Part shown: positions 1 through 10,160 of the stretch, piece by piece
Layout: each line of letters opens with the position of its first letter
Position numbering within the stretch: the first letter of the stretch is position 1
DNA from: Cocleimonas flava
Lineage (GTDB): Bacteria; Pseudomonadota; Gammaproteobacteria; Thiotrichales; Thiotrichaceae
Assembly (NCBI RefSeq): GCF_004339015.1
Contig: NZ_SMFQ01000005.1
Location: forward strand, 620,001-684,000
Direction of reading: 5' to 3'
DNA: 64,000 bases
Translations under genes and position numbers: made by a program
The notes under the pieces: generated by a model
What the model was told of the DNA's origin: nothing
Seen by the model: only the letters and a program-made list of their open reading frames with translations
The model's database searches: none

Positions 1-1071
1 TGACTAACTGTTGTTTCAGCCGTGTTATCTGCGGTGGAATCTTCGGTAACAACACCTGAGCCATTTGGACCATAAGCAATCGGTGTCGCTGTGTTGGTTA
101 ACGTGGTTCCTGCATTGATCTGTTCCTGACTGACTGCACGAGTAGCGGTACACGATTTCGTCGCTGTGCCTACTGCCAATGAATCTATCTGGGTTCCATT
201 CGGGCAAACCAGTGCCGAGTCAATATCATCATCAGCAACGGTCAAATTCGTTAACGCCACATTACCCGTATTGGTAAACGTAAACGTATAAGTAATGTTA
301 CCCGGAGAACTGATACTCGCAGGGCTTGCTGTCTTCACCATATTGTAACTGGGTGATTGAGTGATTGATGTTTCAGCCGTGTTATCTGCGGTGGAATCTT
401 CTGTGACAACACCTGTGCCATTTGGACCATAAGCTGTCGGGGTTGCTGTGTTGGTTAAGGTCGTTCCGGCATTGATCTGTTCCTGACTGACTGCGCGAGT
501 AGAGGTACACGATTTCGTCGTCGTGCCTACGGGTAATAGATCTATTTGAGTACCATTCGGGCAATCAAGAACTGAATCAATATCATTATCAGCAACAGTC
601 AAATTCGTTAACGCCACATTACCCGTATTGGTAAACGTAAACGTATAGGTGATGTTACCCGGTGTACTGATACTCGCGGGGCTTGCTGTCTTCACCATAT
701 TGTAACTTGGACTTTGAGCAATAGTAGTTTCAGTGGTGTTATCCGTGGTGGAGTCTTCTGCTGCAAGACCTATTCCATTCGGGCCGTTTGCACTTGGCAT
801 AGCTGTATTTAATAACGGAGTTCCCGTGTTGATCTGTTCTTGAGTAACAACACGAGTTGCGGTACACGACTTCGTTGCTGTGCCTACGGGTAATAAATCT
901 ATCTGGGTTCCATTCGGGCAAACCAGTGCCGAGTCAATATCATCATCAGCAACGGTCAAATTCGTTAACGCTACATTACCCGTATTAGTAAACGTAAAGG
1001 TATAGGTGATACTGCCTGGCTCACTGATACTCGCAGGACTCGCCGTCTTCACCATATTGTATCTTGGCGAT
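1..1071 (-). repeat. Three tandem 357-bp coding repeats
   Basis: Units at about 1-357, 358-714 and 715-1071 repeat with an exact 357-bp (119-codon) period; a diverged, slightly shifted fourth unit follows to about 1420. The unit encodes SPSYNMVKTASPASIS, then a TYTFTFTNTGNVALTNLTV core, a CPNGTQID segment, a CTATRAVSQEQIN segment and an EDSTADNTAET tail. Positions 184-257 and 898-971 are identical over 74 bases, whereas the middle copy differs there, which points to recombination between copies. Confidence 0.85.
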
Positions 1072-4000
1072 TGTGCTATTGGTGTGCTGGTGCTGTTATC
1101 TGAAGTATCAGATTCAGAAACCGGAGAAATTCCATCTAAATCTGTGGCTGACGCTGTAGCAGAATTAGTTATTGCCGTACCTGCATTTATTTGTGCCTGT
1201 GAAATTGTTCTCTCAGCAGTACACGTTTGAACACCATCAATTGCAAGATTATCAATAGCCCCATCTGAGTCAGAGTCGCCATTACAGACCAATGAATTTA
1301 CATCTATATCAGGGTCATTTACCGCTAAATTTGTCAGGTCAATATTACCTATATTCGTAAAAGTAAAAACATAAGTAATAATACCGGGAACTGTTATCGA
1401 GGAAGGTACTGTCGTTTTTTCCATGTTGAACGATGGATTTCTCGGTAAGGTCACTATGGTGGGGTCGTCGGGTTCACCATCTCCATTAATATCGACATTA
1501 TCTGCATCTGTAGGATCATCGGATACATCACTTGTGGAACCTGTCCCAGTAGGCCCATCTGCAGTAACTGTTGCTGTATTCGTAATGGTCCCTAAATCCA
1601 TATCTTCTTGAGTTATTTCATAAGTACCAGTTATTGAATTATCTGACCCGCCAACAGCTATACTAATAGGGTTACCAGAGATTGAAACAGCAGAGTTTGT
1701 ATCTACAACCACTATATTAGTTAAATCAACGCCACCAGTATTTTTAACATTAAAGATATAAGTAATCTCATCGCCAACTCCACCCACTTCTCCATCACTG
1801 TTAGTATCGGAAAATGCGGCAGCAGTTTTCTCTAATTCGATTAAAGGAATTAATAAGGTCTCAGTTTCAGCCACTTCAGGCTCATTCCTCTCATTTGGAC
1901 TGCTACCCGGAACTGTCGTTGAAATTGTATTGGTTGCCGTATTATCAATAGTGGAAATACCTGGTTGAACGGGGACTGTGAACACGAAGGAGATTGTTTC
2001 ACTAGGTTCTATAGAATTCGTGGGGGCCGTTGCACTATCATCCGTTGTCATTAAAACTGTAGTTTCAGTTGGATTAGGTCCGGAAACTGTGGTCAAAGTG
2101 AATCCAGCTGGAACTGTTGTTGGAATAATTTGGCTAGTATCCCAATTTGCTAAATCTAGAACATCTTCAATCTGAATATCATAAGCGCTAGCTGTTCCGG
2201 TATTCTCTAAGTCAATTGTGATTGTTGCCAATCCATTATCAACAGTCATCGTTTTATTAATAAGCATTTTAGGCTCAACAATATCGACAATCGCAGTATC
2301 AGTTAGATTCTGTACAGTTGATGCAGCATCAGTATAGCTAAAAGTAGCTGAATTAACGGGCTGTGCCCCATCGACATTCGATACGTTGTCGGTCACTACG
2401 CCCGTTACTGTAACCGAGATTAAGTCATCAGATGTATCAACGTTATCTGGTAGATTTGTTACCGTACCAAAATCAATAGTAAAACCATCATTAGCTGGAT
2501 TGACACTTACATCAGACAAACTAGTAGAAACCTTATTGCCAAGGGTAACAATTGGAGGCCCTGCCATTTCAATAACACCATCAGTGCCCGACGGCATTAC
2601 ATCGGTCAGAATTACATTCTTAGTGGTGCCCTCAGGGAATTTCAGGGAAATAGTATAAGTAACCTCTTCACCTATTGCTAAATCCTGTAAGTTAGCACCA
2701 TGTTGACTTTGACCCGTATCAGATAAACTACTTGCAGTAACTTCTTTCACCATCATACTTGGCGCAGAAACAATGACATCTGCTGTAGCATTGTCAGTTG
2801 AACTTCGGGTTTCAGTGGCAACAAATACCGGTGTGGAATCATATTCTAAAGCCACTGAATTCTGTAAAGTCTGCCCAGGAGTCGCTAAAGTATCGACAAG
2901 CACTTCATAAGTAATCGTACAACTTCCAGTGGCAGTATCCAATGTGGGCACATCAAAAATCACATTAAATGGGAATGCCCCACTAGCGCTCGAATCTACA
3001 ACTGTACCTATGCAGGTGCCACCAATATTTCCATCACCATTCCATTGCATTACTGTTGTCGAACCGTCGTTCGCCAGGGTATCAATCAATTGAATGTTGA
3101 AAGCATCTGCGTTTGAATCTGCGTCATGACTGACTTCAATCTCAAAAGTAACCACATCGCCTGCATCAACTATAAATGGCGAAGCCGCAGGAGTTGCTTG
3201 TTTAGAAATACTTAATTTTGGTTCAACAATATCAATAGCTACAGAACCGCTTACCATCTGGCCAGAACCAAAGGAAATTACAGCTGTGTTTACAACATCA
3301 TCGTCAGTTCCTGTGTTAACTGTTGCATCCGTCACAACAGCAACGACTCCAAACACTATTTCATCATTCGTATCATTTGATCCGTCTGGTGTATTCACAA
3401 TGGTTCCTAGATTCCACTCAGCAAGGTCTGGCTCACCATCATTATTACTATCGCAGGCGTTAGCGAGTGAACAATCATCCCCAACATCACCAGCTGAAGC
3501 AGTTAATCCAAGATTGCTACCAATACTAACAATTCTGGAGCTAATCTTTCTTAACACCACTCCTGTGTTTGGCAACTGATCAGTGATTATGACTGAGTTT
3601 GATTCTCCTTCTGGTATGGTCGCCGTAAATCTATAAGTAACTCTTTCACCAATCGTTACATCCTCTTCAAGACCATTAACACTCGCATCAGAAGTTACTT
3701 CTGAAGTTTCAAAAACCACTTTAGAAACACCTGGGCTTGATACAGTAATCTGGTGATCATCATTTATAGAATAATTTCGTTCATTGGCATCATCATCTGC
3801 AACCAAGCTATCCCATTGCAGATTAGCAGTATTCGTAATTATTTGATTAGGATTAACTGAATTATCAAGTTTTGCATCAAAAGTGAGTTCGCAAACATCT
3901 GTTTTAGGGAGGTTATCAAAGCGTGCATTAATTCCCACTACAGTGGGATCGCTATCATCCAGAGTAGCCATTACTGAACAACTAGCTAAAGTCGACTGTT

Positions 4001-7000
4001 GTAAGGAACCATCAACATAAACCAAACCAGCTGGTATCAGATCCGTAACGATAAGGTCGAACGCTTCCTGAGTAGAAGCGGAACTATGGTTAACACGTAG
4101 AGTAAAAGTAACATCATCAGCAGCATCGGCTGTTGTTGTAGTACTACTCTTATTAATTTCAAGCAGTGGTTCAACAACATCAAGAGCGACTAAAGAGGTA
4201 TCTGTTAAACCTGGACCAAAGCTAATAGAAGAAATGTTTCTTGCACGGTCACCACTTGTATTTTTAACGTTATCAACAATCCTACCAGTAACCACAATAA
4301 TTATTCTTTCGTCATTATCGTCATTGTTATCTATACCATCTATCGAGCTGTTTACTACTTTGCCAAAATCCCAAACTACCCTATCAAGTATCCCATCACC
4401 GAGACGAGCATCACTTACTACTCCAACAGGTGTATTCGCGGTTGTTAGACTGCTTCCTATTGACACGCTATCTACAGATACGAATTCCATAACAACGGCT
4501 GCATTTGCAGGAAAATTATCTGTGACGACAATTTCTTCACTGGTGCCCTCAGGAACAGTTATCGTCAAGCTATAAGTAGCAGTTTCACCAATGGACAGGT
4601 CTATTGTTCCTGTTCTATCTTCAGCTTTGGTCGTTGTCGTTTCGGAAGTGCTTTCTGATAATTTTTTTATAACAACTTCACGAATATCAATCGTGGCACT
4701 ATCCTCTACATCGTAATCATTTCCACTACCACATTCAGGGTTAGTTGCAGAAGTTCTTTCGCAGCTATCTGCATTATAAATAGAAATGGGACCAGCCACA
4801 GTGCCTGCCTGACTAGTCCAGTCAATATCTACGGTATTATTCAAGCTTACCCCAGCTGTAACTGCCACATCTAAAACCACTTGATATTGATAGTGACAAT
4901 CATCTGTAGCCGTAAAACTTAAAGCCGTAGCAGTTAAGACACCTAGGGTTGTATCGTCAGTTACAATCAGACTACAGCTACCTGATACTTGCTGAAGTGA
5001 ATTAGCCACATAAGTGACATTTGATGGCAGCGTGTCGATTAATATCACATCATAAGCAGTAGTTAAGTTTGTACCTTCTTGACGAATATGCCAGTCATAA
5101 GTAACGGTATCTCCTGCATCGTAAGGACCCACTCCGGATGCGACAGTTTTATCGACAACAATATTAGGCTCTAAAATTGTTATATCGTCTGCGGAAGTAT
5201 TACCACTGCTCGAGTTAGTGCTCGTTATTATTGCGGTATTATTTAAAGTATCACCAGCATTGGCATTTGTGTCATTAACAACAACAACATCATATGCAAT
5301 TTTTATAGTTTCTATTTGAGAGTTATCATTATTACTGTTAACAACAGTACCTAAATTTAAATCTAAGGTCCTACCATTGTTGCTAATATTAAAAACACTC
5401 GTGTTAGAAGTTACATCAGCGCTACGATCAATGGTGTGAGTATTTACATTTACAAATGCTAAACCAGGGTCGAGCTGATCATGCAGCAAAACATCGTTTA
5501 ATGTTAACTCAGGAACGGTATAAGTAATCTCATACCTAATGATGTCGCCGATAGTAAAAGTAGTTCCAGAAGTTAAAATCGTTTTTTCTATTTCTGGTGC
5601 ACTTATAGTTATCGTTGCATCATCTGTGACAGCAGGAAATAATGCTTCACCTATATCAGAGGTCCAAACCGCAGAACTTGTATTTGTAATTATTTGATTA
5701 GCGACAACAGCCTGAGAAACATTACAAGCGATCCTTATGAGTGCAGTATCAGTACTATAAGGAGCCCCACCATCTATTGGATCTCCATCATTTTGTTCAA
5801 GTTGGTCTGTAAGGTTTATGACCCCATTAAAAGTTGGTGATACTGAGTAAGCTAAGCTTGTCCCATTTCCATTTACAACAGAGACTACACTACAATTTTC
5901 TAACAAATTTGCTGGCAGGCCAAGATCATCAGCAACCTGAATACTCCTCGCTGGGGCACCACCAATATTCTCTACAGTAATCTCATAAGTAATAGTGTCA
6001 CTTGCATCAGCAGCTATCAGATTTGAATCAACAGGCACAGTTGCCGCATCGATAACGCTATTCGAATTTGTCGAACTTACTACACCCTTTGTTATTTCAA
6101 GAACGGGAGCACCAACTTTAATACCTGCTAAACCCAAATTCACAATTGCCGCAGGTGTTGGCGTATTGCTGGTGGATGCCTGAAATAAATTAGAAAGACT
6201 GAGATTATCAGCAAAAGGTTGCGTCCCAACCTTGATATCTATATCAACAGCTAAAACTTGAGGACTAATAGTACTAACGTCTGGCCAATTTATTGATAAT
6301 TTATTCGCCACAGAGTCTATTGATATATTTGTGGGAACAATACCCAAAGTATCTGAGGCTGCTAGTCGAATATCACTACCAAAAGCCAAATTTAAAGTAC
6401 TTACATCGAAAACTGGTAAAGGAAAAAAATCATCAAAAACAATATTTGATGTATCCCCAGATGGAATACTCATCGTTAGTCTAAAAGTAACTACATCTCC
6501 GGGTTGGTATTCTGTTTGAGCATTCAAAATCTCTTTAGTTAAAGCTAACGGGCGTATTGAAACGGTAGCACTACTAACATCCGAACAATTACTTGCGCCT
6601 TCAACTAATCCATAATTTATTAATGCACTATTGGTTAAAAAATCATTAGCTTTAACGGGTGTATTAGGGTTTGTATAGAATTGAGCGATATCAGCCGTGT
6701 AAACTATTGTGATTTCTGAAGCTGGCGGCAAATCACCTGAAACTGCATGAATATCGTAAACAACCCCAATTGTTCCATCTGTGTTATTGGTCACTACTGG
6801 TACAATCGTAAGCGGACCAGTTGGACCTGTCACTGAAACGGCATTGAAGTTTTCCAAACCATCTGGCAACAAATCATTAAAAACCAAACTATTTACGGTA
6901 CCAAAATCTGAGGTTTGCAAATTAACTGTGTAAGTTAAAGAATCACCGGGCGAAACATAACTTGGTGCGACTCCCGGGGTCACAGATTTCTGCATTACAA

Positions 7001-7973
7001 CGTGTGATGTTGTAAGCGTTTCTTCTGAAGTGATCGTTGTAATCGCAGTGTTAGTGCTGGTTACAGAATCATACCTTTGGGCATCAAAACTGGACGTATT
7101 CGTGATTACATCACTACTACAAGCAGACTCTTCAAGTACGTCTGTTACAAAAGCCTGATAAGAAACGACAACATCGTTATCAACCGCCGTGCCGGTGGCA
7201 TTGACACAATCGACCTTGATAGTTTGGCCGTTTACCGAAGGTACACACCCATTTCCACCTGTAACACTTAACGATCCTGCAACATACTGTAATTGACTTG
7301 GCAAAACATCATTAAACTCAAGGTTTGAAATAGTATTACCATTAGCGATATCTGCCACTAACTGATACGACACCGGCCAACTAGAGCCTGGAGTACTTTC
7401 TCCTTCGTCTGCGCTCATAACCTTTTCAAAGTCCACCAAAGAAGGTGTAACTGAAGTAGTTTCTGTAGAACCAGAAATTGGGCCATTATCACCCGTAGCC
7501 GTATCCCCAAACTGAAAAACAGGTGTGGAAGTAATTGTGAGTTGATCGCCTATAACCACATCATCAGCGATATCTGCACAAACGTTTATATATAAATCTG
7601 GCCCACCTGTAACTATTGAACCTATAGGAGGTTGAATAATTATTAAGCTATTTCCATTCGTCCCTGTGACAGTTTCATTGGTTAATGGATCGATAAGATC
7701 AGGAGGGAAAGTACCTACATTTTGAGTAGAAACTGGGTTATCGAGAAAAGTCGATGAAGAAAATGAAATGCCAGCAGGTAGCTGTAATTGTAAATAAGGG
7801 CCATACCCAACATCACCAGTATTAGCGAGAGAGACATCAAAACAAAACTCTTCACCTGCGAATGAGACTGCGGGAACATCTGAAAGATCAGCCGTAGGTT
7901 CCGGTGCTGCATGAACGATACTTTGAAATGCAAATACAACAAGCATCATCGAGACAACTTTTAACAAGCCCAT
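1..7973 (-). CDS. Giant secreted DUF11-repeat surface protein, 3' end outside window
   Basis: An open frame runs on the minus strand from an ATG at 7973 to the window edge, 2,657 complete codons without a stop, so the C-terminus is missing. The start follows an AAGGG-type ribosome site. Residues 1-22 form a signal peptide (MGLLKVVSMMLVVFAFQ..VHA, then APEP). The rest is a string of beta-rich modules of the DUF11 / conserved-repeat type, recognisable by recurring TYTFTFTNTGN, VTYTITV and ITNTA phrases and DxDxDG-like acid loops. The last three complete modules are about 119 residues each and nearly identical. Family knowledge: such proteins are large secreted or surface-anchored adhesins or matrix proteins. 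The anchoring signal would be in the missing end, so secretion route and function are inferred. Few Cys and no catalytic motif were seen. It stands alone, transcribed away from the ferritin genes. Confidence 0.85.
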   Translation of the reverse strand, partial: MGLLKVVSMMLVVFAFQSIVHAAPEPTADLSDVPAVSFAGEEFCFDVSLANTGDVGYGPYLQLQLPAGISFSSSTFLDNPVSTQNVGTFPPDLIDPLTNETVTGTNGNSLIIIQPPIGSIVTGGPDLYINVCADIADDVVIGDQLTITSTPVFQFGDTATGDNGPISGSTETTSVTPSLVDFEKVMSADEGESTPGSSWPVSYQLVADIANGNTISNLEFNDVLPSQLQYVAGSLSVTGGNGCVPSVNGQTIKVDCVNATGTAVDNDVVVSYQAFVTDVLEESACSSDVITNTSSFDAQRYDSVTSTNTAITTITSEETLTTSHVVMQKSVTPGVAPSYVSPGDSLTYTVNLQTSDFGTVNSLVFNDLLPDGLENFNAVSVTGPTGPLTIVPVVTNNTDGTIGVVYDIHAVSGDLPPASEITIVYTADIAQFYTNPNTPVKANDFLTNSALINYGLVEGASNCSDVSSATVSIRPLALTKEILNAQTEYQPGDVVTFRLTMSIPSGDTSNIVFDDFFPLPVFDVSTLNLAFGSDIRLAASDTLGIVPTNISIDSVANKLSINWPDVSTISPQVLAVDIDIKVGTQPFADNLSLSNLFQASTSNTPTPAAIVNLGLAGIKVGAPVLEITKGVVSSTNSNSVIDAATVPVDSNLIAADASDTITYEITVENIGGAPARSIQVADDLGLPANLLENCSVVSVVNGNGTSLAYSVSPTFNGVINLTDQLEQNDGDPIDGGAPYSTDTALIRIACNVSQAVVANQIITNTSSAVWTSDIGEALFPAVTDDATITISAPEIEKTILTSGTTFTIGDIIRYEITYTVPELTLNDVLLHDQLDPGLAFVNVNTHTIDRSADVTSNTSVFNISNNGRTLDLNLGTVVNSNNDNSQIETIKIAYDVVVVNDTNANAGDTLNNTAIITSTNSSSGNTSADDITILEPNIVVDKTVASGVGPYDAGDTVTYDWHIRQEGTNLTTAYDVILIDTLPSNVTYVANSLQQVSGSCSLIVTDDTTLGVLTATALSFTATDDCHYQYQVVLDVAVTAGVSLNNTVDIDWTSQAGTVAGPISIYNADSCERTSATNPECGSGNDYDVEDSATIDIREVVIKKLSESTSETTTTKAEDRTGTIDLSIGETATYSLTITVPEGTSEEIVVTDNFPANAAVVMEFVSVDSVSIGSSLTTANTPVGVVSDARLGDGILDRVVWDFGKVVNSSIDGIDNNDDNDERIIIVVTGRIVDNVKNTSGDRARNISSISFGPGLTDTSLVALDVVEPLLEINKSSTTTTADAADDVTFTLRVNHSSASTQEAFDLIVTDLIPAGLVYVDGSLQQSTLASCSVMATLDDSDPTVVGINARFDNLPKTDVCELTFDAKLDNSVNPNQIITNTANLQWDSLVADDDANERNYSINDDHQITVSSPGVSKVVFETSEVTSDASVNGLEEDVTIGERVTYRFTATIPEGESNSVIITDQLPNTGVVLRKISSRIVSIGSNLGLTASAGDVGDDCSLANACDSNNDGEPDLAEWNLGTIVNTPDGSNDTNDEIVFGVVAVVTDATVNTGTDDDVVNTAVISFGSGQMVSGSVAIDIVEPKLSISKQATPAASPFIVDAGDVVTFEIEVSHDADSNADAFNIQLIDTLANDGSTTVMQWNGDGNIGGTCIGTVVDSSASGAFPFNVIFDVPTLDTATGSCTITYEVLVDTLATPGQTLQNSVALEYDSTPVFVATETRSSTDNATADVIVSAPSMMVKEVTASSLSDTGQSQHGANLQDLAIGEEVTYTISLKFPEGTTKNVILTDVMPSGTDGVIEMAGPPIVTLGNKVSTSLSDVSVNPANDGFTIDFGTVTNLPDNVDTSDDLISVTVTGVVTDNVSNVDGAQPVNSATFSYTDAASTVQNLTDTAIVDIVEPKMLINKTMTVDNGLATITIDLENTGTASAYDIQIEDVLDLANWDTSQIIPTTVPAGFTLTTVSGPNPTETTVLMTTDDSATAPTNSIEPSETISFVFTVPVQPGISTIDNTATNTISTTVPGSSPNERNEPEVAETETLLIPLIELEKTAAAFSDTNSDGEVGGVGDEITYIFNVKNTGGVDLTNIVVVDTNSAVSISGNPISIAVGGSDNSITGTYEITQEDMDLGTITNTATVTADGPTGTGSTSDVSDDPTDADNVDINGDGEPDDPTIVTLPRNPSFNMEKTTVPSSITVPGIITYVFTFTNIGNIDLTNLAVNDPDIDVNSLVCNGDSDSDGAIDNLAIDGVQTCTAERTISQAQINAGTAITNSATASATDLDGISPVSESDTSDNSTSTPIAQSPRYNMVKTASPASISEPGSITYTFTFTNTGNVALTNLTVADDDIDSALVCPNGTQIDLLPVGTATKSCTATRVVTQEQINTGTPLLNTAMPSANGPNGIGLAAEDSTTDNTTETTIAQSPSYNMVKTASPASISTPGNITYTFTFTNTGNVALTNLTVADNDIDSVLDCPNGTQIDLLPVGTTTKSCTSTRAVSQEQINAGTTLTNTATPTAYGPNGTGVVTEDSTADNTAETSITQSPSYNMVKTASPASISSPGNITYTFTFTNTGNVALTNLTVADDDIDSALVCPNGTQIDSLAVGTATKSCTATRAVSQEQINAGTTLTNTATPIAYGPNGSGVVTEDSTADNTAETTVS

Positions 7974-8508
7974 TTTTTACCCTTTTTTATATATCCTTAT
8001 AATAAATAGCCTTGTTTTTATAATTCTTATATAGCTATGCAATTTGTGTCGTCTCTATGTGTGAATGTTCAGATTATATTTTTTGTTAAACCGACAAAAC
8101 ATCTCACTGCGAGCATTTTTTCATAATACCTTAGTCTGACTAGATAAAAAAAGCCATACTCGAAACTAACTGTAAAACAGTGCTTCGTCGATCACACAGC
8201 TATGCTTATGTTATTAAAATTTCGTCAGGGATAAATTTATTAAACAAAATGAAATCTTTCCATACTCTACATAACCCTTAATCTATTTCAAAGGCACCCC
8301 CCCTACTTATAGGGCTTTTTTAAACGCAATCTCATTTATAACCAACATGATTATCAAACCATATTAAAACGTGCTGAAGTCATTCACAAAAATCAAACGA
8401 GATAAAGGGCAAACCCTTTCTCATTAATGTTTTACTAAACGCAGCTGCTTGAGAAGAAATCCCAAGCAACCGCTCTCATAGAACCTTACTATTAAGTTAT
8501 CTGATTGA
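7974..8508. other. Intergenic region upstream of the surface-protein gene
   Basis: About 535 bases without a gene, lying between the start of the giant surface protein and the end of the second ferritin gene, both on the minus strand. It holds one C-tract element (8291-8321). An imperfect inverted repeat lies around 8441-8473 (TGCTTG/CAAGCA), near the ferritin stop codon. The long AT-rich stretch before 7973 presumably holds the surface-protein promoter, but I cannot assign -35/-10 boxes with confidence. Confidence 0.5.
8291..8321 (+). repeat. C-tract intergenic element, copy 1
   Basis: GGC, then a C7 run, TACTTATA and GGGC, followed by six T. It sits downstream of the two minus-strand ferritin genes, but its T-run is on the plus strand, where no gene precedes it. 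GGC/GCC ends could pair across the C-rich loop. It belongs to the family discussed in the findings. Confidence 0.7.
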
Positions 8509-8976
8509 TTAGCTTTGAGATTGCAAATAATTCTGCAGGCCGATTTTATCGATTAAACCTAGTTGCTGTTCTAACCAGTAAGCATGATCTTCTTCAGTAT
8601 CTTTTAATTGTAGAAGCAACATATCTCTGGATACAAAGTCTTTTTCTTCTTCGCATATTTTGATTGCGGCTTTCAGATCATCGGCAACTTTATACTCTAA
8701 AGCCAAATCGCTTTTTAACATGCTTACTACATCGCTACCGATGTTGATTTGTTCTTGTTTATTGAGGTCTGGAGTTTCTTCAAAAAAGAGGATTCTTTTA
8801 ATCATCGCATCAGCGTGATCAGTCTCTTCCTGCATTTCGTGATGAATGCGTTCATATAGTTTTGATAGCCCCCAATCTTCATACATTCTTGAATGTATGA
8901 AGTATTGATCTCTCGCTGCAAGTTCACCCGCCAGTAACTCTTTTAATATAGCAATTACTTTGTTACTGCCTTTCAT
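8509..8976 (-). CDS. bfr: Bacterioferritin, ferroxidase-type subunit without the heme methionine
   Basis: 155 residues, the normal Bfr length. Family knowledge: bacterioferritin is a 24-mer that oxidises Fe2+ at a di-iron centre and stores the mineral; heme is held by Met52 between subunits. Aligned by eye to E. coli Bfr, the ferroxidase ligands are present: E18, E51, H54, E94 and the E/H pair at 128/131 (one residue inserted). The heme ligand position 52 is Thr. The C-terminal GLQNYLQ phrase is the typical Bfr ending. The gene overlaps the preceding bfr by 4 bases (ATGA), so the two are translationally coupled. With its partner it probably forms mixed-subunit shells. Confidence 0.92.
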   Translation of the reverse strand: MKGSNKVIAILKELLAGELAARDQYFIHSRMYEDWGLSKLYERIHHEMQEETDHADAMIKRILFFEETPDLNKQEQINIGSDVVSMLKSDLALEYKVADDLKAAIKICEEEKDFVSRDMLLLQLKDTEEDHAYWLEQQLGLIDKIGLQNYLQSQS

Positions 8977-9449
8977 TCCTGCTCTCCCATTTTGCTTTGC
9001 GTATAATTCTCAATCCCTGTATTTTCTATTTGCCATTGCTGGGTTTCGAGCCAATCTAGAGAGTCTTCTTCATAAGTCAGTATGCTTTCTAACAGTTCAC
9101 GAGACACATAATCTTGCTGATCTTCGCAGGATTTTATTGCCTCTCTTAACTGCTCAATGGTTGCTTCAACCATCTTGATATCATTTTCGATAATCTCTTC
9201 AGTATCTTCACCTATAAATAATTTTCCTAAGTCCTGCAGGTTTGGCAAACCTTCCATGAATAGAATTCTTTCAATTAGGCTGTCAGCGTATTTCATCGCT
9301 TTAATCGAACGTTTGTATTCATCGGAATTAAGGCTTTTCAAGCCCCAGTGATTCAACATCCTTGCATGAAGAAAATATTGATTAATTGCGGTTAATTGAT
9401 TTTTAAGTGCAGCATTTAGAATGCTTTTCTGGTTTCCGTTAAATTTCAT
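8973..9449 (-). CDS. bfr: Bacterioferritin, heme-type subunit lacking ferroxidase ligands
   Basis: 158 residues, Bfr fold throughout ([26 protein letters not shown]). It carries Met52, the axial heme ligand, but the di-iron ligands are largely replaced: Q18 for Glu, A51 for Glu, Y54 for His, V94 for Glu and S130 for His; only E127 remains. It should therefore bind heme but not oxidise iron by itself, the mirror image of the overlapping downstream gene. The start follows GGAA. It is transcribed divergently from bfd, with Fur-like sequence in the shared promoter region. Paired subunits of this kind are known from Magnetospirillum and Neisseria. Confidence 0.92.
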   Translation of the reverse strand: MKFNGNQKSILNAALKNQLTAINQYFLHARMLNHWGLKSLNSDEYKRSIKAMKYADSLIERILFMEGLPNLQDLGKLFIGEDTEEIIENDIKMVEATIEQLREAIKSCEDQQDYVSRELLESILTYEEDSLDWLETQQWQIENTGIENYTQSKMGEQE

Positions 9450-9536
9450 GTCGGTTCCTTTTCTTGTGTCCTTTTAATGGCTTATTGCTTTATAAATTCT
9501 AAGATACAAATAATATCCATTCTCACTTGCAAATAC

Positions 9537-9556
9537 AAATGAGAATGATTATTATT
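9537..9556. promoter_or_regulatory. Candidate Fur box in the bfr/bfd divergent promoter
   Basis: The stretch AATGAGAATGATTATTATT is close to the classical Fur consensus (repeats of the GATAAT/ATTATC hexamer). A second, weaker AATAATATCCATTCTCA stretch lies at about 9509-9525 on the bfr side. The position between bfr and bfd is what iron control of storage and release would need. Inferred from the sequence match only. Confidence 0.6.
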
Positions 9557-9588
9557 CGTTTACTATAACCTATCAACGAGGATATGCC

Positions 9589-9828
9589 ATGTATGTATGC
9601 AATTGTAACGCAGTGACAGTAAAACAGATAAAACGCGCATTGTCAGAGGGTTGTAATGGGTATGAAGGTATCTGCAATAAGCTTGGAGTAGGTTCTTGTT
9701 GCGGTAAATGTCGTGAGCATGCGTGTGAAGTAATAGACGAACACATTGTTGAGATGTCATCGCTTAAAACGTTAACCACCCAAAACACTTCTCTTGCAGC
9801 TAGCCCTAATATTTTAGCTGCAGTTTGA
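9589..9828 (+). CDS. bfd: Bacterioferritin-associated ferredoxin
   Basis: 79 residues. Cys4, Cys6, Cys38 and Cys41 match the four [2Fe-2S] ligands of E. coli Bfd (VCNCNAVT near the N-terminus and SCCGKC around 36-41). Family knowledge: Bfd docks on bacterioferritin and donates electrons to the core through the heme to release Fe2+. This fits a partner that keeps Met52-bound heme. About 15 residues extend past the usual Bfd length (SLKTLTTQNTSLAASP..) with no recognisable motif. It is divergent from the two bfr genes and followed closely by hemP; a Fur-like box lies about 33-52 bases upstream. Confidence 0.92.
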   Translation: MYVCNCNAVTVKQIKRALSEGCNGYEGICNKLGVGSCCGKCREHACEVIDEHIVEMSSLKTLTTQNTSLAASPNILAAV

Positions 9829-9857
9829 TATCGATTTAAATTTAATACAATAATTTT

Positions 9858-10049
9858 ATGGAAAGTAACAATAAAAAAATAATATCCAATCCATCTAACA
9901 CTGTTGATGTATCGCAGCTAATGAATGGACAAAATAAAATGATTTTAGAGCATAAGGAAAAACCCTATTTATTAAGTATCACCCGTAGAGGGAAACTTAT
10001 ACTCACTGCACATCAACCTCCCCCGACACATTCTAATAAAGACCTTTAA
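9858..10049 (+). CDS. hemP: Hemin uptake protein HemP family
   Basis: 63 residues. The C-terminal half has the HemP pattern: VDVSQLMNGQNKMILEHKEK, a tyrosine-leucine strand, then ITRRGKLILT. HemP is a small conserved protein found with heme/iron uptake genes in proteobacteria; its molecular role is poorly defined. It lies 29 bases after bfd and 111 bases before irpA and is probably co-transcribed with them under iron control. No clear Shine-Dalgarno site precedes it. Confidence 0.8.
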   Translation: MESNNKKIISNPSNTVDVSQLMNGQNKMILEHKEKPYLLSITRRGKLILTAHQPPPTHSNKDL

Positions 10050-10160
10050 AAATATTCCTCAAGCAGGAGTATTTTCACCTTTTAAACGTCAGCCAGTGAA
10101 TAACATCGACATCGACACCAGCCATACGTTTTTTCATTTACACTGGAGAATACAATAATC

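Noticed and set aside
25-921. Three 60-residue reading frames with similar sequences repeated every 357 bases
   Set aside because: They lie in another frame of the giant DUF11 protein, and their similarity only mirrors the underlying tandem repeats. They have no ribosome sites.
9563-9788. Minus-strand reading frames over bfd
   Set aside because: Complete overlap with bfd, whose four ferredoxin Cys and coupled context are convincing; the antisense frames are shadows.
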